A stretch of DNA of 64,000 nt from Terriglobus sp. TAA 43 (GCF_000800015.1 NZ_JUGR01000002.1:372001-436000); one strand, 5' to 3'. Numbered from the stretch's first letter, positions 27,892 through 37,802 are shown. Translations and numbers: made by a program. The notes: generated by a model from the sequence alone, not told the origin.

Positions 27892-28221
27892 ATGACCATC
27901 CGCCTGCTGTGGCTTGTGAACCTCATCACGGGCGTTGCGTTTTACTTCCACGTGGTTGCGTGGCCCATCAGCGTACACATGTACATCGGTTTCGCCATCG
28001 CGCTGCTGATGCTCGTGCTTGGCCTCATGGGTCTCGGACGCGCAGTTGGCCTCGCCGCCGGCACCATCCTCATGGCCATCTTGCTGCCCGTCATCGGCAT
28101 CATGCAGCTCACCCACATCGGCCGCCCGGGCCTGCCCTACATCCAGATCACGCACCTCATCATCGGCATCGCGTCGATCGGTATCGCGGAAGTCCTCGGC
28201 AAGCGCCTGAAGACTGCGTAA
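27892..28221 (+). CDS. Small integral membrane protein
   Basis: A 109-residue protein with three or four hydrophobic helices (WLVNLITGVAFYFHVVAW, FAIALLMLVLGLMGLG and two more). No catalytic motif is seen. The ATG at 27892 has AAAGG 7 bases upstream; an ATG at 27874 is in frame. A terminator-like hairpin follows. The family is not recognised; it may belong to small DUF membrane proteins. Confidence 0.7.
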   Translation: MTIRLLWLVNLITGVAFYFHVVAWPISVHMYIGFAIALLMLVLGLMGLGRAVGLAAGTILMAILLPVIGIMQLTHIGRPGLPYIQITHLIIGIASIGIAEVLGKRLKTA

Positions 28222-28231
28222 AGAAACGAAT

Positions 28232-28264
28232 GAGTCCCACGCCTCACCAAGAGACGTGGGACTC
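28232..28264 (+). terminator. Hairpin terminator
   Basis: A 10-bp perfect stem (28232-28241 with 28255-28264) followed by TTC. It separates the small membrane protein gene from the MFS gene. The T-run is short. Confidence 0.65.
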
Positions 28265-28299
28265 TTCAAGGTCGCAGCAGACCTGCTATCCTCCTCGCG

Positions 28300-29550
28300 A
28301 TGACCGCAGAGACCAAAGCCAACGCGAAAGCCGCCACCGTAGCTTTGGTGCTGCTCACCTCACTCAACCTCGTCAACTACATTGACCGCTACATCCTGCC
28401 CGGCGTGCAGGAGATGATCAAGTCAGAGTTCCACGTCTCTGACGAGCGCATCGGCGCACTCACCACATACTTCTTCCTCACCTACATCATTGCGGCGCCG
28501 CTCACCGGCTGGCTCGGCGACCGCTTCCCCCGCAAGCCCCTCATCGTCATCGGCGCTCTACTCTGGAGCAGCGTCAATCTCTTCACCGCCATGGTGCACA
28601 ACTTCGACGGCCTGCTCTTCCGTCACGCCGCGCTCGGCATCGGCGAAGCCAGCTTCGGCATCTACGGCCCCGCGCTCCTCAGCGACTACTACCCGCCCTC
28701 GCAACGTAACCGCGCCCTCACCATCTTCAACGTCGCCATCCCCGTCGGCGCGGCGCTCGGCTACAGCTTCGGTGGATGGGTCGGACAAAATCACGGCTGG
28801 CGTTCAGCGTTTTACATCTCCGCCGTACCCGGCGTACTCATCGCATTTGTCATTCTGTTTTTCCTGCGCGAGCCGGAACGCGGCGAATCCGACACCCGCG
28901 GCGAAAAGAAGAAGTCAGCCGCAGTACTCGACCTTCTGAAGAACCCTGCCTACCTCACCGCCACCATGGGTTACGCCATGACCACCTTCACCATCGGCGG
29001 CATCAGCGCATGGATTCCCAGCTTCCTTCAGCGCGAAGCAGGCATGTCCGCCACATCCGCAGGCTTCTCCGTCGGTGCCATCACTGCAGTCACCGGCATC
29101 CTCGGCACCGCCATCGGTGGATGGTGGGCGCAACGATGGCTCAAGACCGACCATCGCGCCCTCTACTGGGTCTGCGCCATCGGCCCGGCACTATGCATCC
29201 CGTTTGCATTGTTCTGCTTCTTCGGACCGAAGCAATTCATGCTGCCATCATTGGCCATCGCAGAGCTGGCACTCTTCCTCGGCAGCGGTCCGGTCAATGC
29301 AGCCATCGTGAACTCGGTCAGCGCACGCGTCCGTTCCACCGCGCTCGCAGGTCAACTCTTCCTCATCCATCTCTTTGGCGACGTCCCATCGCCACGCATC
29401 ATCGGATTTGTCAGCGATCACACCAACCTGCACATCGGCCTCGGTGTCTCCGTCATTGCGTTGGTAGCATCGTCCATCCTGCAATGGGGTGGAGCGCGCT
29501 TCGCTCCACGCGATACCTCCGCAACATCCGCTGTCCCGCAACATTCTTAA
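28300..29550 (+). CDS. MFS transporter, spinster-like
   Basis: Twelve-helix major facilitator of 416 residues. Its N-terminus NLVNYIDRYILPGVQEMIK and loop GWLGDRFPRKP are characteristic of the spinster/glucarate-type group, along with RHAALGIGEASFGIYGPALL and SDYYPPSQRNRAL. The substrate cannot be predicted. It stands alone between a terminator and the TonB receptor. Confidence 0.9.
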   Translation: MTAETKANAKAATVALVLLTSLNLVNYIDRYILPGVQEMIKSEFHVSDERIGALTTYFFLTYIIAAPLTGWLGDRFPRKPLIVIGALLWSSVNLFTAMVHNFDGLLFRHAALGIGEASFGIYGPALLSDYYPPSQRNRALTIFNVAIPVGAALGYSFGGWVGQNHGWRSAFYISAVPGVLIAFVILFFLREPERGESDTRGEKKKSAAVLDLLKNPAYLTATMGYAMTTFTIGGISAWIPSFLQREAGMSATSAGFSVGAITAVTGILGTAIGGWWAQRWLKTDHRALYWVCAIGPALCIPFALFCFFGPKQFMLPSLAIAELALFLGSGPVNAAIVNSVSARVRSTALAGQLFLIHLFGDVPSPRIIGFVSDHTNLHIGLGVSVIALVASSILQWGGARFAPRDTSATSAVPQHS

Positions 29551-29713
29551 TCCGCAACAAAAATTTTTACTTCTCCCACCTCTCAAATTTCGTACTCATC
29601 TACAGGAACCAATCCCACTCAGCTTCCGTATAACGCTTCATCGCTTTTTTGAAGCCGGATGCGTGAGCCGGTAGTTGTCCCCTGTAAAACCAACGATTTT
29701 CGAGAGAATTACT

Positions 29714-32500
29714 GTGAAACTGAATTTGTTCGCCCTGATTACGGCGGTAACACCTGCGCTTGCACTTTCTGCTGCAGGCGCGCAGTCGAAATGCACGCCG
29801 CTCACCGGCCTGGTGCACGACTCCACCGCCGCAATCATCCCCGGCGCATCCGTACAAATCGACGACACCACGCCCGTAATCGGCGACGCCGCAGGCCGCT
29901 TCCATATTGCTTGCGTGCCCGCAGGTCGCCACACGCTGCAAGTCACCTTCAGCGGCTTCGCCCCACTGATGATGCCCGTCTCGCTCCCCCACGCCAGCGA
30001 ACTCTCCATCACACTGCAGCCTGAAGAAGTACAGACCTCCATCGACGTCGCAGACACCGATGACGAGAATCCCGCTGCAGTAAATTCCGCCACAGCCACG
30101 GGCCCATCCACCACCATCTCCGGCAAGCGCCTGCAAACCCTTGCCGATGATCCCGATGACCTCCTGCGCCAACTCCAGCAGATGGCTGCAGCCGCAGGCG
30201 GCGCACCCGGCAACACAACCATCTCCATCGATGGTTTCGTCAGTGGCGACAACAACTCCACCATCCCACCGAAATCATCCATCGCCTACATCAAGGTCAA
30301 CCCCGATCTCTTCTCTGCGGAATACCGCAACCCGCCCTTCGGCGGCGGACAGGTCCAGATCTACACCAAGCCCGGCCAGCCCTCGTATCATGGCGCTCTC
30401 TTCGCCACCAATTCCAGCGCATGGATGAACGCGCGCGATCCCTTCTCTGTCAGCCGCGCAGCACTCGGCAAGCAGCGCTACGGCTTTGAACTCACCGGCC
30501 CCATTCGCAAAAAAGGTTCGGACTTCGTTCTCAATCTCGAGCACCGCACCGTCAACAACTTCGCAGCCATCAACGCCATCGCCGTCGACCCCTCCGGCAA
30601 CCTGACACCCGTCCTCGGCAACGTGCCCACCACGCAAAGCCGCTGGATCGGCATGGCAAAAGTCGACTGGCAGCTCAACGACAAGAACACATTCATCGTC
30701 AGCTTCAACGCCTGGCAGAACGACCAGCAGAACGTCGGCGCAGGCGGCACCACGCTCCCTGAAAATGCCTACGCCAGGAAGTCTTACGATCACACACTTC
30801 ACATCACCAACGTGACCGTCGTCTCGCCGAAGATCATGCATGAGGCCCGCCTCGGCTTCGAGTTCGACGGCAAGGACCAGACCCCCAACTCCCTCGCGCC
30901 TCAGCTTTCAGTCGCCGGCGCATTCACCGGCGGCGGCAACACCAGCGGTGCCTTCCGCGACCATGAAGTCGATGTCGAATTCGACGACGACGCCATCATC
31001 AATCTCGACAAGCATCTCCTCAAATTCGGCATCCAGTCCGAGCTGCTGCGCGAGCGCTTCCGTTACACCACCAACTTCAATGGCACATGGCTCTTCGGTG
31101 GCGGCACCGCACCCGTTCTCGACGCCAATCACCTCCCCACCGGCCAAACGCAAACCATCACCGGCGTCGAGCAGTACGTACGCGCGCTCAACGGTTGGGC
31201 TGGCGGCTCGCCCACGCAGTACTCCAACATCGCCGGCGACCCCACCATCAACCTCACGCAATACCGCTTCGCGCTCTTCTTTCAGGACGATTGGAAGGTC
31301 ACACAGCGTCTTCACTTCGCATGGGGCCTGCGCTACTACACGCAAAACAAGCCCATGGTGCACAACAATTTCAATCCACGCTTCGGCCTCTCATGGGCGC
31401 CGGACAAAGATTCCAAATGGACACTGCATGCCCACGCAGGCATGTTCTCCGGCCGCTTCTCTGCGCATAGCTGGGCACAGCTGCTCGACAATGACGGCGT
31501 CCAGCGCAAAACAAGCCTCATCTATTCGCCCACCTGCTCTGGCGTCTTCAATCCCAACAGCTGTAATCCGTTTGTCGGCGCCACACCCCTGCAATCCATC
31601 CGCAACGTCGAACCGCACCTGCCCAACCTGTTCTTCAGCATTCAGAACCTGGGCTTCAGCCACACCATGGGCAAGAACTGGAGCGTCTCTGCGGACTACT
31701 ACATCGCGCAACTGTGGCACTACACACACTCGCAGAACATCAACTCGCCCCTCAACGGTCAACCGCTCGGCCCGCGTCCGCTGCAGCAGAACCTCAACAT
31801 TCTTCAGTGGCAATCGAATGGCCGCGGCTACGGCAACGTCATCTTCATGGGGCTGTCCAATCAAAGCCTGAAGTACATTCAGTTCTCTTCCGGCGCCGTA
31901 CGCGTGAACGTGATCGACAACACCAACGACGACCCGTTCTACACACCCCAGCGCACCGGCTCCACCGTCGGCGAATTCTCACGCCGCACTGGCAACGCTC
32001 TATGGGAAATCTTCGGCAACGCCACTGCAAAGCTGCCCTACGCCATGCAACTCAGCACCAGTCTCAACTCGCAGGGCGACACGCCGTTCAACCTCACCAC
32101 CGGCTTTGATAACAACGGCGACGGCAACTTCAACGACCGTCCCTTCATCGCCTCCACCGGCACGCCCATCTGCACAGCGACCATCGCATCCAACTGCGCC
32201 TACCAGACGCAGTACGGCCTGCTCGCCACCTCAGGCACAGGAGCCACAATCGGTCGCAACGCAGGCACCCAGCCCTGGACCTTCTATCTCGACACCAACC
32301 TGCAGCGCACCTTCAAGCTGACGCACAACGCGAAGGCAGAACACCCGCAATCGCTAACAGCAAACATCCGCAGCTCCAACGTGCTGAACCACCTCAACGT
32401 CACCAACGTAGGCAGCGTAGTAGGTTCCCCCACCTTCGGTCGCGCTACACAAGGCGATAACGGCCGACGCATAGAAGGCGGCCTCCGCTACAGCTTTTAA
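29714..32500 (+). CDS. Oar-like TonB-dependent receptor
   Basis: Outer-membrane receptor with an N-terminal carboxypeptidase-regulatory-like domain (LTGLVHDSTAAIIPGASVQI and AGRFHIACVPAGRHTLQVTF), a plug region and a long beta barrel ending LRYSF with a terminal aromatic residue. A GTG at 29714 begins the signal peptide KLNLFALITAVTPALALS; a TTG at 29675 is also in frame. No TonB or ExbBD gene is nearby. Such receptors are very numerous in acidobacteria and usually take up plant-polymer fragments; the ligand here is unknown. Confidence 0.9.
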   Translation: MKLNLFALITAVTPALALSAAGAQSKCTPLTGLVHDSTAAIIPGASVQIDDTTPVIGDAAGRFHIACVPAGRHTLQVTFSGFAPLMMPVSLPHASELSITLQPEEVQTSIDVADTDDENPAAVNSATATGPSTTISGKRLQTLADDPDDLLRQLQQMAAAAGGAPGNTTISIDGFVSGDNNSTIPPKSSIAYIKVNPDLFSAEYRNPPFGGGQVQIYTKPGQPSYHGALFATNSSAWMNARDPFSVSRAALGKQRYGFELTGPIRKKGSDFVLNLEHRTVNNFAAINAIAVDPSGNLTPVLGNVPTTQSRWIGMAKVDWQLNDKNTFIVSFNAWQNDQQNVGAGGTTLPENAYARKSYDHTLHITNVTVVSPKIMHEARLGFEFDGKDQTPNSLAPQLSVAGAFTGGGNTSGAFRDHEVDVEFDDDAIINLDKHLLKFGIQSELLRERFRYTTNFNGTWLFGGGTAPVLDANHLPTGQTQTITGVEQYVRALNGWAGGSPTQYSNIAGDPTINLTQYRFALFFQDDWKVTQRLHFAWGLRYYTQNKPMVHNNFNPRFGLSWAPDKDSKWTLHAHAGMFSGRFSAHSWAQLLDNDGVQRKTSLIYSPTCSGVFNPNSCNPFVGATPLQSIRNVEPHLPNLFFSIQNLGFSHTMGKNWSVSADYYIAQLWHYTHSQNINSPLNGQPLGPRPLQQNLNILQWQSNGRGYGNVIFMGLSNQSLKYIQFSSGAVRVNVIDNTNDDPFYTPQRTGSTVGEFSRRTGNALWEIFGNATAKLPYAMQLSTSLNSQGDTPFNLTTGFDNNGDGNFNDRPFIASTGTPICTATIASNCAYQTQYGLLATSGTGATIGRNAGTQPWTFYLDTNLQRTFKLTHNAKAEHPQSLTANIRSSNVLNHLNVTNVGSVVGSPTFGRATQGDNGRRIEGGLRYSF

Positions 32501-32543
32501 AACCATCAGAAGCGCAATAGCCGACAACCAAGATGCAACCAGT

Positions 32544-32573
32544 ACCCCACGTCTCGATCTTGAGTCGTGGGGT
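32544..32573 (+). terminator. Terminator of the TonB receptor gene
   Basis: An 8-bp perfect stem (32544-32551 with 32566-32573), an inner CTC/GAG extension, and TTTCCTTAT following. It is shared with the convergent MarR gene. Confidence 0.75.
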
Positions 32574-32577
32574 TTCC

Positions 32578-33039
32578 TTATCTGACGAGCGGGCTTTCCC
32601 TGACACGGACCAGCAGCTTCTTCAATTGAGCAAAGTCCTTTTCCCCAAGCTCCGCGCTCCATTCGCGCTCGATCTCGCGCAGGCTCTCAACGATCCTGGC
32701 CCATGCCGCATGGCCGCGCCGGGTAAAGCGCACAATCCGCGCGGAGCCATTGGTTGATGCGTCCATCCGCTTCAGATACCCAAGCTCTTCCAGGCTGCCC
32801 AGCAACCGGTTCATAGCCTGCTTACTGATGCCGGCGCGTTCTGCCAGAACTCCCGGGCGCTCCCCATCCGGCCCGGGATACCGCATCACCGCGATGTGAG
32901 GAAGGGCAAGTCCTTCAAAGCCTGCCTCGTTCAGTTCCCTCACGATGCGCCTAAAGATTGCCTCAGTGGGAACGCGCAGCAACGCGCCTATCAGGATTTC
33001 ACCGGGCTTAAGGGGGGATTTTTTCGGCGAAACGGCCAT
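32578..33039 (-). CDS. MarR-family transcriptional regulator
   Basis: A 153-residue winged-helix dimer of the MarR type. The DNA-binding part reads LAERAGISKQAMNRLLGSLEELGYLKRMDA, with the wing after it (ARIVRFTRRG). The ATG at 33039 is preceded by GGGAG at 6 bases. It diverges from a cupin gene, with a double palindrome between them that is very likely its own operator, so it probably represses both genes until a ligand binds. Confidence 0.9.
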   Translation of the reverse strand: MAVSPKKSPLKPGEILIGALLRVPTEAIFRRIVRELNEAGFEGLALPHIAVMRYPGPDGERPGVLAERAGISKQAMNRLLGSLEELGYLKRMDASTNGSARIVRFTRRGHAAWARIVESLREIEREWSAELGEKDFAQLKKLLVRVRESPLVR

Positions 33040-33050
33040 TGACACTCCCT

Positions 33051-33087
33051 GTAAACTATGTTTACCTCACGGGTAAATATAGTTTAC
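33051..33087. promoter_or_regulatory. Twin palindromic operator between MarR and cupin genes
   Basis: Two near-identical 15-bp palindromes, GTAAACTATGTTTAC (33051-33065, perfect) and GTAAATATAGTTTAC (33073-33087, one mismatch), with centres 22 bp apart. Together they also form a 16-bp inverted repeat with a 5-bp spacer. The placement, on one helical face in a divergent promoter, fits two MarR dimers. Confidence 0.8.
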
Positions 33088-33102
33088 TCCAATGGAGAAT
33101 TC

Positions 33103-33582
33103 ATGACTCAACTTCACGCTGTCGGTCTGGAAGTTAACCCTGCAGAGGAAACCATTTTCGTCGGCCCGCTTGGTATTCGCTTTCTTCTTACGGGAGAAAA
33201 CTCATCGGGCAGCGTTGCCACTTTTGAGATGACCGTCCCGCCCACCGAGGGGCTCCCTGCGCCACCCCATAGCCACAACGGCTACGAGGAGACGGCCTAC
33301 GGCCTATCCGGTGTGCTGACCGTGACGGTCGAAGGGAAAACATTCGAAATAGGTCCGGGACAAGCAGCCTGTGTTCCCCGCGGAGCCGTGCATAGCTTCC
33401 GCAACAACACCACGGACGACGCAAAGGTGCTTTGCATCATCACACCTGCGGCCATTGGGCCGGAGTACTTCCGCGAGATAGCAGCGGTACTTAAAGCCGC
33501 GGCCGGAGGCCCGCCTGACCGCGCAAAGATGGTTGAAATCATGCACCGTCATGGACTGAAACCGGCCATACCGTCCGCTTAG
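33103..33582 (+). CDS. Cupin-domain protein under MarR control
   Basis: A 159-residue cupin. Motif 1 is PPHSHNGYEETAYGLSG (His, His, Glu ligands) and motif 2 is CVPRGAVHSFRN. A C-terminal helical tail (AAVLKAAAGGPPDRAKMVEI) extends beyond the fold, as in quercetin-dioxygenase-like or sensor cupins. Start at 33103 follows GGAG by 5 bases; the frame is open from 33058. It is divergent from the MarR gene and probably its regulated target. The substrate is unknown. Confidence 0.85.
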   Translation: MTQLHAVGLEVNPAEETIFVGPLGIRFLLTGENSSGSVATFEMTVPPTEGLPAPPHSHNGYEETAYGLSGVLTVTVEGKTFEIGPGQAACVPRGAVHSFRNNTTDDAKVLCIITPAAIGPEYFREIAAVLKAAAGGPPDRAKMVEIMHRHGLKPAIPSA

Positions 33583-33676
33583 AGACGGGAATGCCTGCTT
33601 ACTACGCTCATCCCATGACTGCAATTGCCCGCATGAAGCGATGCCTCGGTTATTCATAATGGCAGGGAGGTGGAAG

Positions 33677-34129
33677 ATGCAGGACGAATCCATGACAAGC
33701 ATGAACGTAAGACAAGCAGTTCCGTTCTTCAACGTAGCCAACATGGAAGCGTCGCTGCGATTCTATGTGGACGGTCTCGGTTTCACCATGAAGCGCTGCT
33801 GGATTCCAGACAGCGATCAAGAGCATGACAAGCCCAACGGCAAGATCCGCTGGTGCTGGCTTGAGCTAGGCGAGGCCGCGATCATGCTGCAGGAGTACAT
33901 CCCGGAACGCAAACCGAAAGAACCGCTGGGATCAGGAGTCAACATCTGCTTTCAGTGCGAGGATGCGCTGGCTCTCTATCGCGAATTCAAATCACGTGGA
34001 ATACAAACCCGCAATCGTCCATTTGTAGGAAACCGGTTATGGGTGGTTCCAGTTGTCGATCCTGACGGCTACCGCATGGAATTCTCCAGTCCCACAGACG
34101 CTCCCGAAGAGAGCGAACTCGAAGAGTAG
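33677..34129 (+). CDS. VOC-family (glyoxalase/bleomycin-resistance fold) protein
   Basis: A 150-residue protein of the vicinal oxygen chelate superfamily. The opening VPFFNVANMEASLRFYVDGLGF and the end VPVVDPDGYRMEFSSP are typical. The start at 33677 is set by AGGGAGG 6 bases upstream; in-frame ATGs exist further upstream to 33641. An enzymatic role (isomerase, dioxygenase) or a drug-binding role cannot be told apart. It sits between the cupin gene and the HAD phosphatase. Confidence 0.85.
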   Translation: MQDESMTSMNVRQAVPFFNVANMEASLRFYVDGLGFTMKRCWIPDSDQEHDKPNGKIRWCWLELGEAAIMLQEYIPERKPKEPLGSGVNICFQCEDALALYREFKSRGIQTRNRPFVGNRLWVVPVVDPDGYRMEFSSPTDAPEESELEE

Positions 34130-34226
34130 CTCTCGCATTTATAGAGACGATTGGACAGAACGCCTTGCATCGCTCACGCTGGTAGAGAGCCTTCCGCTTG
34201 AAGCCTTTGTGAGGAGCAACAGAAGC

Positions 34227-34895
34227 ATGGATCAGTCCGTAACCATTTGGTGCAAAGCCATCCTGTTTGACATGGATGGCACACTTGTCGACTCAACTGC
34301 GGTCGTTGAACAAGGCTGGGCCAAATGGGCTTCACGTCATGGACTTCACCTCGAGTCCATCCTCAAGTTCTCGCACGGGCGTCCCGGATCTGCAACGATG
34401 GAGCACTTCCGCCCCGGGCACGATCACGCTGCAGACGTCGCAGAACTCGCAGTGCACGAAGAAACCACGCTGGAAGGCATCGTTGCCATTCCGGGCGCAA
34501 TGGAATTTGTAAAAGCAATACAAGGCCATCCGTGGGCAATCGTCACATCAGCTTGGAGAACGTTGGCCACCATCCGCGTAAATGCTGCAGGACTACCAAT
34601 GCCAGAAGTCCTCGTTCCAGTGGATGAGATCAGCAAGGGCAAACCAAATCCAGAAGGCTTCCTGAAAGCCGCAGAAATACTAGGCGTGCAGCCCAAAGAC
34701 TGCCTCGTATTCGAAGACACACGCCCCGGCATCGACGCAGCGCTCAGCGCAGGCATGCAGGTAGTAGGCTTGCTGACGACCATGCCAGCAGAGCAACTGC
34801 AACACGATCTGTTAGTGCAAGACTTCCGCGCAGTATCCGTCACTCCGCAAGGCGATCAACTCGCAGTTTCACTGGCGCTCGCAAACAAAGCATAA
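34227..34895 (+). CDS. HAD-IA family phosphatase
   Basis: Sugar-phosphatase-like HAD hydrolase of 222 residues. Motif I is ILFDMDGTLVDS with the nucleophile Asp, motif II is IVTSAWRT, motif III is the lysine in SKGKPNPEGF, and motif IV is CLVFEDTRPGI. The small cap lies between motifs I and II. GAGGAG 10 bases before the ATG at 34227 supports that start over the open frame from 34053, which overlaps the VOC gene. The closest relatives by motif are sugar-phosphatase and beta-phosphoglucomutase-like enzymes. Confidence 0.9.
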   Translation: MDQSVTIWCKAILFDMDGTLVDSTAVVEQGWAKWASRHGLHLESILKFSHGRPGSATMEHFRPGHDHAADVAELAVHEETTLEGIVAIPGAMEFVKAIQGHPWAIVTSAWRTLATIRVNAAGLPMPEVLVPVDEISKGKPNPEGFLKAAEILGVQPKDCLVFEDTRPGIDAALSAGMQVVGLLTTMPAEQLQHDLLVQDFRAVSVTPQGDQLAVSLALANKA

Positions 34896-34930
34896 GGAAG
34901 TCATCTAACTCCTCAGCCCATGTTCTGCTC

Positions 34931-36331
34931 CTAAAACGTGGAAAGCGCCGCACGAGCGTCCGCACCCTCAAGCCTAAGAGCAACGCGATCAGCACCGCCC
35001 TGCTGACGAAGAACAACACTGTCGTTGCGCCCGTCGCCATTGCGATGAAAGATCAAATGGAATCCATCAATACGCGTGAAGAATTCTTCTGAAGACAGCG
35101 GAAACAGTGGAATCCCATCCTCTCCCTTAGCCTGGGCATACAGCTGGCCATCCTGAAGATAGATTTTGATCAAGCCGCCATCAGCATTCTTGAACACGCC
35201 TACATCGCTACTGAGAATCGATCGATCCAACGCCACCGTTTTATAGGAACGCAGCGACGCATCCGATAGTGCTGCAAAACCAAGATCGTCAACACTCCCA
35301 CCAATATTCGTCAGAATGACGACGCCACGTTTCCTATCTGCCGTAATCCCGATAAAACTCGCATAACCAAAGGTCGTGCCGTTATGCCAGATAACATCCT
35401 CAGGCTGCGATGCACGCGTCATCCACGCCATACCAATGCGCTCTGTCTTATTCACGTCACGAAGAGGCTGCTGCGCTAACTGAAACGACGTCGTCGTCGC
35501 TGTCCCGCCAATCCCCATGTTTGCCTTCAAATAGCGCAGCATATCGTTGACCGTACTATCAATGCTCCCGCACCCCGCAAGAGCATCATCAAACTGCCAA
35601 TTCTCCGTCTCCCGGTTGTGATTGTTATGCCCCTTCGCGAGATGCATCTTCATAGCATCTGTAATCCCCACCGAGGTCATCGTCATTCCAAGCGGCTGAA
35701 AAATCTTCGCTCGCAAGGCGTCACCATAGTGCTGAGGCTGCGTTAAAGCGACACCCAACAATCCAAAACCAAGGTTCGAATACTCATAAGCTTCACCGGG
35801 ATTGCGCTTCAATACATAGCCAGCAAGAAAGGCCTTCAACTTCACCGCACCATAATCAGCGTAAGGATTCGCCGCATCCGCAGGCCTCAGATTATCCGGC
35901 ATATAAGGCAATCCAGAAGACTGCGTTGCAAGATCCGCCAGCGTGATCGAAGAACCATTGCGAGCCGGAACCTTGTAATCCGGTAGCAAAGCCGCCACCG
36001 GCGTATCAGACTTCACACGTCCTGACCGGAAAGCATCTGCCAACAACGCCCCCGTGAATGTCTTAGTGATCGAGCCAATTTCATAGACGGTGTCTCCATT
36101 TGGCTTCGCTCCATTGGTAAGCCGCCCAAATGCTTCCACCTCACTACGATCACCATCCACATACGCAATCACCAAAGTCGGATACCACCTGGCATCCACA
36201 CGCGCCTTCGCCTCCTCAAGCACCCGCTGCGGTAAGAGCGATTTCCCAGAAGCGCGATCAGCTCCAGCTATCGCCTTCTGCCCGCACATCGGCAAACAAG
36301 TCATCAGAAAAACCGCCGACACAAACCTCAT
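34931..36331 (-). CDS. Secreted serine hydrolase, class C beta-lactamase fold
   Basis: Penicillin-binding-protein-like hydrolase of 466 residues. The signal peptide is RFVSAVFLMTCLPMCGQ. The catalytic S-x-x-K is in EIGSITKTFTGALL, the Y-x-N in YEYSNLGFGLLG, and an H-x-G-like motif in WHNGTTFGYASF. A beta-rich domain of about 110 residues follows the catalytic core. These proteins act as peptidases or esterases more often than as resistance enzymes. It is convergent with the HAD gene. Confidence 0.88.
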   Translation of the reverse strand: MRFVSAVFLMTCLPMCGQKAIAGADRASGKSLLPQRVLEEAKARVDARWYPTLVIAYVDGDRSEVEAFGRLTNGAKPNGDTVYEIGSITKTFTGALLADAFRSGRVKSDTPVAALLPDYKVPARNGSSITLADLATQSSGLPYMPDNLRPADAANPYADYGAVKLKAFLAGYVLKRNPGEAYEYSNLGFGLLGVALTQPQHYGDALRAKIFQPLGMTMTSVGITDAMKMHLAKGHNNHNRETENWQFDDALAGCGSIDSTVNDMLRYLKANMGIGGTATTTSFQLAQQPLRDVNKTERIGMAWMTRASQPEDVIWHNGTTFGYASFIGITADRKRGVVILTNIGGSVDDLGFAALSDASLRSYKTVALDRSILSSDVGVFKNADGGLIKIYLQDGQLYAQAKGEDGIPLFPLSSEEFFTRIDGFHLIFHRNGDGRNDSVVLRQQGGADRVALRLEGADARAALSTF

Positions 36332-36467
36332 AACTCTCCTGAAACGAACAGGCGTTCAGGCCGCAAAGCAGCACCGATAAGAAATACGTCGATCGCCACA
36401 GCTCAGAAGGCAAAATATCGATGGCGTACATTTCAGTCCCACATCAGGAACTTACACAGATGAGGGC

Positions 36468-37802
36468 CTATGATTCCGCAGGCAACTCAATCGCAATAAC
36501 CAGGCCACCGTTGCGTGCCGGCTGAGCGGAGATGGAACCGCCATTCGCAAGGACGGCCTGTCGCGCAATAGCGAGTCCGAGTCCCGATCCTCCGCTTATG
36601 CCAGTTGGTTCGGATCCTGACAATGTTACGAACGGTTCAAAAATTGCTTCCTCTTGTCCGGGCTTAATACCAGGTCCATCATCTCGAATAACGATGAGCC
36701 CCTTGGGCAGCGTTTCAACTCGTGAGAGCGAGACTTCGATCGTGACGTGTTGCCGCGCAAATCGAACTGCATTACGAAGAACGTTGTCTACGGCTCGTTG
36801 AAGAAGAACAGGATAACCACGAACCACGAAGCTCTCGACCACCGCAATCTCAACAGTTTTCTGATGTTGCTCGGCCTCGAACATTGCATCACGGTGCGCC
36901 TCTTCGATGATTATTCGCATATCGAAAAGAGTTGGTTCTTTATTCACTTCGTTCCCGCTCTCAATTCTCGCGAGCAACAACATCTCGTGTACCAGGCTGT
37001 TGAGGCGATACGACTCTTGGCTTATGCGCTCCAGTTCCTGTTCGAGATCCTGACCAGCTTTCCTTCGTGCCAATGCCAGCGCGATATTCAGGCGCGTAAG
37101 AGGAGAGCCGAGTTCATGCGATGCGTGCGCCAAAAAATCTTTGTATCCAATAACCAGAGACTCAATTCGTCCAGCCATCCCATTGAACGTACGAGCCAGG
37201 TCCCCCAACTCATCCTTGCGTGTTGCAAGCGGCGGCTGGACTCTCACCTTCAGATCTCCGCCTCCAAACTTCTCCGTCGCGGTATTCAGGCCGGTCAGTG
37301 GACGCACAACATAAGCCGCTACAAACAGAGAGAGAAAGCCCGCGATGAAGATCGGCGACAGTGTGCTGAGATGGCGAAATAAAAAGTGCGGCTCTGCAGA
37401 GGGAATGGTTGCTAGATAGACATTCGGCTGTGGAGCAGAATCGATGCGGAGCGCCACATCTGTGCCCTCTGGCGAAAACTTCACCACGAAGCCACCACTG
37501 TGCTCCGCGTTCTGCACCATCTGTATTTGATCGGCGGAGAGAGAACGGCCCGTAAGGTCAGTCCCGGCAGTATCGTTGGCGGCCACGAGTCGGCCATTCG
37601 CGCAAGCAGAGTCATCTTCGTGAAGTTGCGGTTGACCACTCTGATGTTGCAGCACTGCTCGTTCGGCACATCGTTCCAGCGTGTGAAACGGAACGGCCCT
37701 TGCTCCAAATGGTTTGAAGATAGATGGCAGGGATAACGCCAATAATGCAACGAGCGACATCACGGCCCAGGTGATGAGCATGGTGCGAAAGAACAACTTC
37801 AT
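36468..37802 (-). CDS. Sensor histidine kinase
   Basis: Membrane kinase of 444 residues, CpxA-like in layout: a first helix (LFFRTMLITWAVMSLVALLA), a periplasmic domain of about 110 residues, a second helix (PIFIAGFLSLFVAAYVV), a HAMP linker, the phospho-acceptor helix (FLAHASHELGSPLTRL) and an ATPase domain with RDDGPGI and GGSGLGLAIARQA. The ATG at 37802 overlaps the response-regulator stop by 4 bases. The signal is unknown. Confidence 0.92.
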   Translation of the reverse strand: MKLFFRTMLITWAVMSLVALLALSLPSIFKPFGARAVPFHTLERCAERAVLQHQSGQPQLHEDDSACANGRLVAANDTAGTDLTGRSLSADQIQMVQNAEHSGGFVVKFSPEGTDVALRIDSAPQPNVYLATIPSAEPHFLFRHLSTLSPIFIAGFLSLFVAAYVVRPLTGLNTATEKFGGGDLKVRVQPPLATRKDELGDLARTFNGMAGRIESLVIGYKDFLAHASHELGSPLTRLNIALALARRKAGQDLEQELERISQESYRLNSLVHEMLLLARIESGNEVNKEPTLFDMRIIIEEAHRDAMFEAEQHQKTVEIAVVESFVVRGYPVLLQRAVDNVLRNAVRFARQHVTIEVSLSRVETLPKGLIVIRDDGPGIKPGQEEAIFEPFVTLSGSEPTGISGGSGLGLAIARQAVLANGGSISAQPARNGGLVIAIELPAES

